From Fusobacterium sp. (GTDB lineage: Bacteria; Cyanobacteriota; Vampirovibrionia; Gastranaerophilales; Gastranaerophilaceae): a stretch of DNA of 42,911 nt. The position numbers and the translations under genes are program-made. The stretch covers positions 1 to 42,911 of the forward strand of contig JAMPIJ010000010.1 in assembly GCA_023662905.1 (NCBI GenBank). Reading direction: 5' to 3'. The notes under the pieces are model-generated. The model searched no databases. It saw nothing but the letters and a program-made list of their open reading frames with translations, and was not told where the DNA came from. Positions within the stretch are counted from its first letter, which is position 1. Every line of letters begins with the position of its first letter. Of this stretch, positions 41,635 to 42,911 are shown in pieces.

Positions 41635-42804
41635 ATGAGAGTATCTGAAAGATTAGAAAAAATTCCGCCGTACCTTTTTGCTGAGATTGATAGAAAAATC
41701 GCAGAAGCAAAAGCTAAAGGCGCGGATGTTATAAGTTTAGGAATCGGCGATCCTGACACACCGACGCTTGCACCTGTTGTTGAAGCTATGCACAAAGCCA
41801 TCGACAACCCTGCAAACCACGATTACCCGCCGTACAACGGTACCGCAGCGTTCAGAAAAGCTGCTTGCGAATGGATGAAAAAACGCTTTGATGTTGAACT
41901 TGATGCTGACACCGAAATGCTTGCGAACATTGGTTCCAAAGAAGCAATTGCTCACGTGTTCTTTGCGTTTGTTGATAAAGGTGATTACACATTAATCCCT
42001 GACCCTGGGTATCCTGTTTACAAAAACGCAACGATTTTTGCAGGCGGAATCCCATTCTCTATGCCGCTTTTAGAAGAAAACGGATATCTTCCTGATTTCG
42101 ATAAAATTCCAGAAGATGTTGCGAAAAAATCAAAATTGATGTTCCTCAACTATCCAAACAACCCTACAGGTGCGGTTTGCGATTTGGATTTCTTAAAAAA
42201 AGCAGTTGATTTCTGTAAAAAATATGATATTTTACTCTGCTTTGACCAAGCTTACTGCGAAATGACTTATGACGGATATGTTGCACCGTCAGTTTTACAG
42301 GTTGAGGGCGGAAAAGATGTAGCGTTAGAATTCTACTCACATTCAAAATCTTACAATATGACCGGCTGGCGTGTTGGCTGGGTTTGCGGTAACAAAGACG
42401 CCGTCAAGGCACTAGGCACAATCAAAAATAACATTGACAGCGGAACATTCAAAGCTATTCAAGACGCGGCAATTGCGGCGTTTAACGTTGACAAAGCGGA
42501 AATCGAAAAGCTTAATAAAATGTATCAAGAACGCCGTGACGCTGCAGAAGAAGGTTTACGCGAACTCGGTTGGGATATTAAACCATCAAAAGCAACTTTC
42601 TACCTCTGGCTTCCTGTTCCCAAAGGTATGACTAGCGAAGAGTTTGTCACCCTTATGCTTGAAAAAGCAAATGTTGTTGTACCTCCTGGAAACGGTTACG
42701 GAAAATACGGCGAGGGGTACTTCCGTGTTGCATTAACAAAAGATGTTGAAACAATCAAGAAATGTATTCAGCGAATGAAAGACGCAGGAATTAGATATAA
42801 TTAA
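41635..42804 (+). CDS. dapL: LL-diaminopimelate aminotransferase
   Basis: A 389-residue class I/II PLP aminotransferase converting tetrahydrodipicolinate directly to LL-diaminopimelate, the short lysine/peptidoglycan route. The PLP Lys is K238 in SHSKSYNMTGWRVGW; LNYPNNPTGAVC and GIGDPDTPT are fold-type I motifs. The N terminus (RLEKIPPYLFAEID) matches the short DapL group. DapL in place of the acylase routes fits the cyanobacterial/chlamydial lineage. AAGGAG lies 6 nt before the ATG. It ends 5 nt before a GC hairpin and prepilin copy 4. Confidence 0.9.
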   Translation: MRVSERLEKIPPYLFAEIDRKIAEAKAKGADVISLGIGDPDTPTLAPVVEAMHKAIDNPANHDYPPYNGTAAFRKAACEWMKKRFDVELDADTEMLANIGSKEAIAHVFFAFVDKGDYTLIPDPGYPVYKNATIFAGGIPFSMPLLEENGYLPDFDKIPEDVAKKSKLMFLNYPNNPTGAVCDLDFLKKAVDFCKKYDILLCFDQAYCEMTYDGYVAPSVLQVEGGKDVALEFYSHSKSYNMTGWRVGWVCGNKDAVKALGTIKNNIDSGTFKAIQDAAIAAFNVDKAEIEKLNKMYQERRDAAEEGLRELGWDIKPSKATFYLWLPVPKGMTSEEFVTLMLEKANVVVPPGNGYGKYGEGYFRVALTKDVETIKKCIQRMKDAGIRYN

Positions 42805-42809
42805 TAAAA

Positions 42810-42827
42810 GGGGGGCTTATGCCCCCC
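42810..42827 (+). terminator. Terminator hairpin after dapL
   Basis: GGGGGGC-TTAT-GCCCCCC, nearly identical to the hairpin after carB, again placed a few bases after a stop codon and directly touching the -35 of a prepilin promoter. Confidence 0.7.
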
Positions 42828-42856
42828 TTGACTATTTTAGAAACATGCTACATAAT
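42828..42856 (+). promoter_or_regulatory. Promoter of prepilin copy 4
   Basis: TTGACT (42828-42833), a 17-nt spacer and CATAAT (42851-42856). AGAAAGG follows 9 nt before the ATG, as in copies 2 and 3. Confidence 0.72.
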
Positions 42857-42878
42857 AATCGTAGAAAGGATGAAAAAT

Positions 42879-42911
42879 ATGAACAAACGAAATGTATTAA
42901 CTTGCACAGGG
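42879..42911 (+). CDS. Prepilin-like protein, copy 4 (only the first 11 codons; cut by window end)
   Basis: ATG 42879 begins MNKRNVLTCTG, identical to copies 2 and 3 apart from residues 8 and 10. The window ends after three G of what is very probably another G tract, so its length and frame are unknown. Promoter, upstream hairpin and ribosome site match copy 3. Identification rests on this near-identity alone. Confidence 0.8.
   Translation, partial: MNKRNVLTCTG

Overview
The window looks like a chromosomal segment of a gut-type non-photosynthetic cyanobacterial relative (Gastranaerophilales/Vampirovibrionia, formerly Melainabacteria). This is inferred from an LL-diaminopimelate aminotransferase (shared with cyanobacteria, plants and chlamydiae), a diderm tripartite efflux pump, a type IV pilus retraction ATPase, several pilin-like genes with an [19 protein letters not shown]-type N terminus, and moderate-to-low GC. 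I see no insertion sequence, CRISPR array, prophage or plasmid gene. Housekeeping promoters are clear: many match TTGACA-N17-TATAAT closely.

Layout: (1) 1-779, 3' part of a prepilin-like gene with its terminator. (2) 963-3221, an unusual zinc-ribbon/Asn-Arg-Gly-rich protein overlapping rimM-trmD. (3) 3207-5097 minus, pilT-recO. (4) 5219-8789, exported protein, DivIC/FtsB-like protein, large TPR protein and exported HExxH protein. (5) 8790-12495 minus, grpE-dnaJ-beta-propeller-O-methyltransferase. (6) 12613-18369 minus, an acrA-acrB-tolC type RND efflux operon. (7) 18472-24930, panD, an AsmA-like giant and an unrecognised 740-residue protein. (8) 24997-25963, second prepilin-like gene. (9) 26045-29664, REC-PAS-histidine kinase, LuxR-type regulator and exported protein. 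(10) 29665-30240, structured non-coding DNA, tRNA-Leu(UAA) and the pyr leader. (11) 30241-39439, complete UMP operon pyrK-D-E-B-C-F-carA-carB. (12) 39514-40483, third prepilin-like gene. (13) ruvB and dapL from overlapping divergent promoters. (14) 42879-42911, the first codons of a fourth prepilin-like gene, cut by the window end.

The most striking system is the dispersed prepilin family. Each copy whose 5' end is visible has its own promoter, a nearly invariant start, and a pure G tract between the start codon and the prepilin-peptidase site. In both measurable copies the tract is 13 G, one base too many: translation from the conserved, Shine-Dalgarno-bearing ATG stops after 16 codons, whereas 12 G would give a complete 19-residue leader joined to a 302-303-residue pilin-like protein. 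The downstream protein is conserved by synonymous changes, so these are not decaying genes. The arrangement strongly suggests phase-variable surface pilins or pilus-tip adhesins whose C-terminal region resembles the Lcl/DUF1566 (C-type-lectin-like) fold.

A second candidate is the pyr leader: a strong promoter, a 14-codon reading frame with a U-rich message, and an intrinsic terminator starting 3 nt after its stop codon, just ahead of pyrK. This is the geometry of UTP-sensitive attenuation known from enterobacterial pyrBI, here placed before the whole pathway. Smaller points include a dihydroorotase lacking its N-terminal segment, two probably leaderless genes, several palindromic operator candidates, and a tRNA-Leu leader that repeats the tRNA 5' end.
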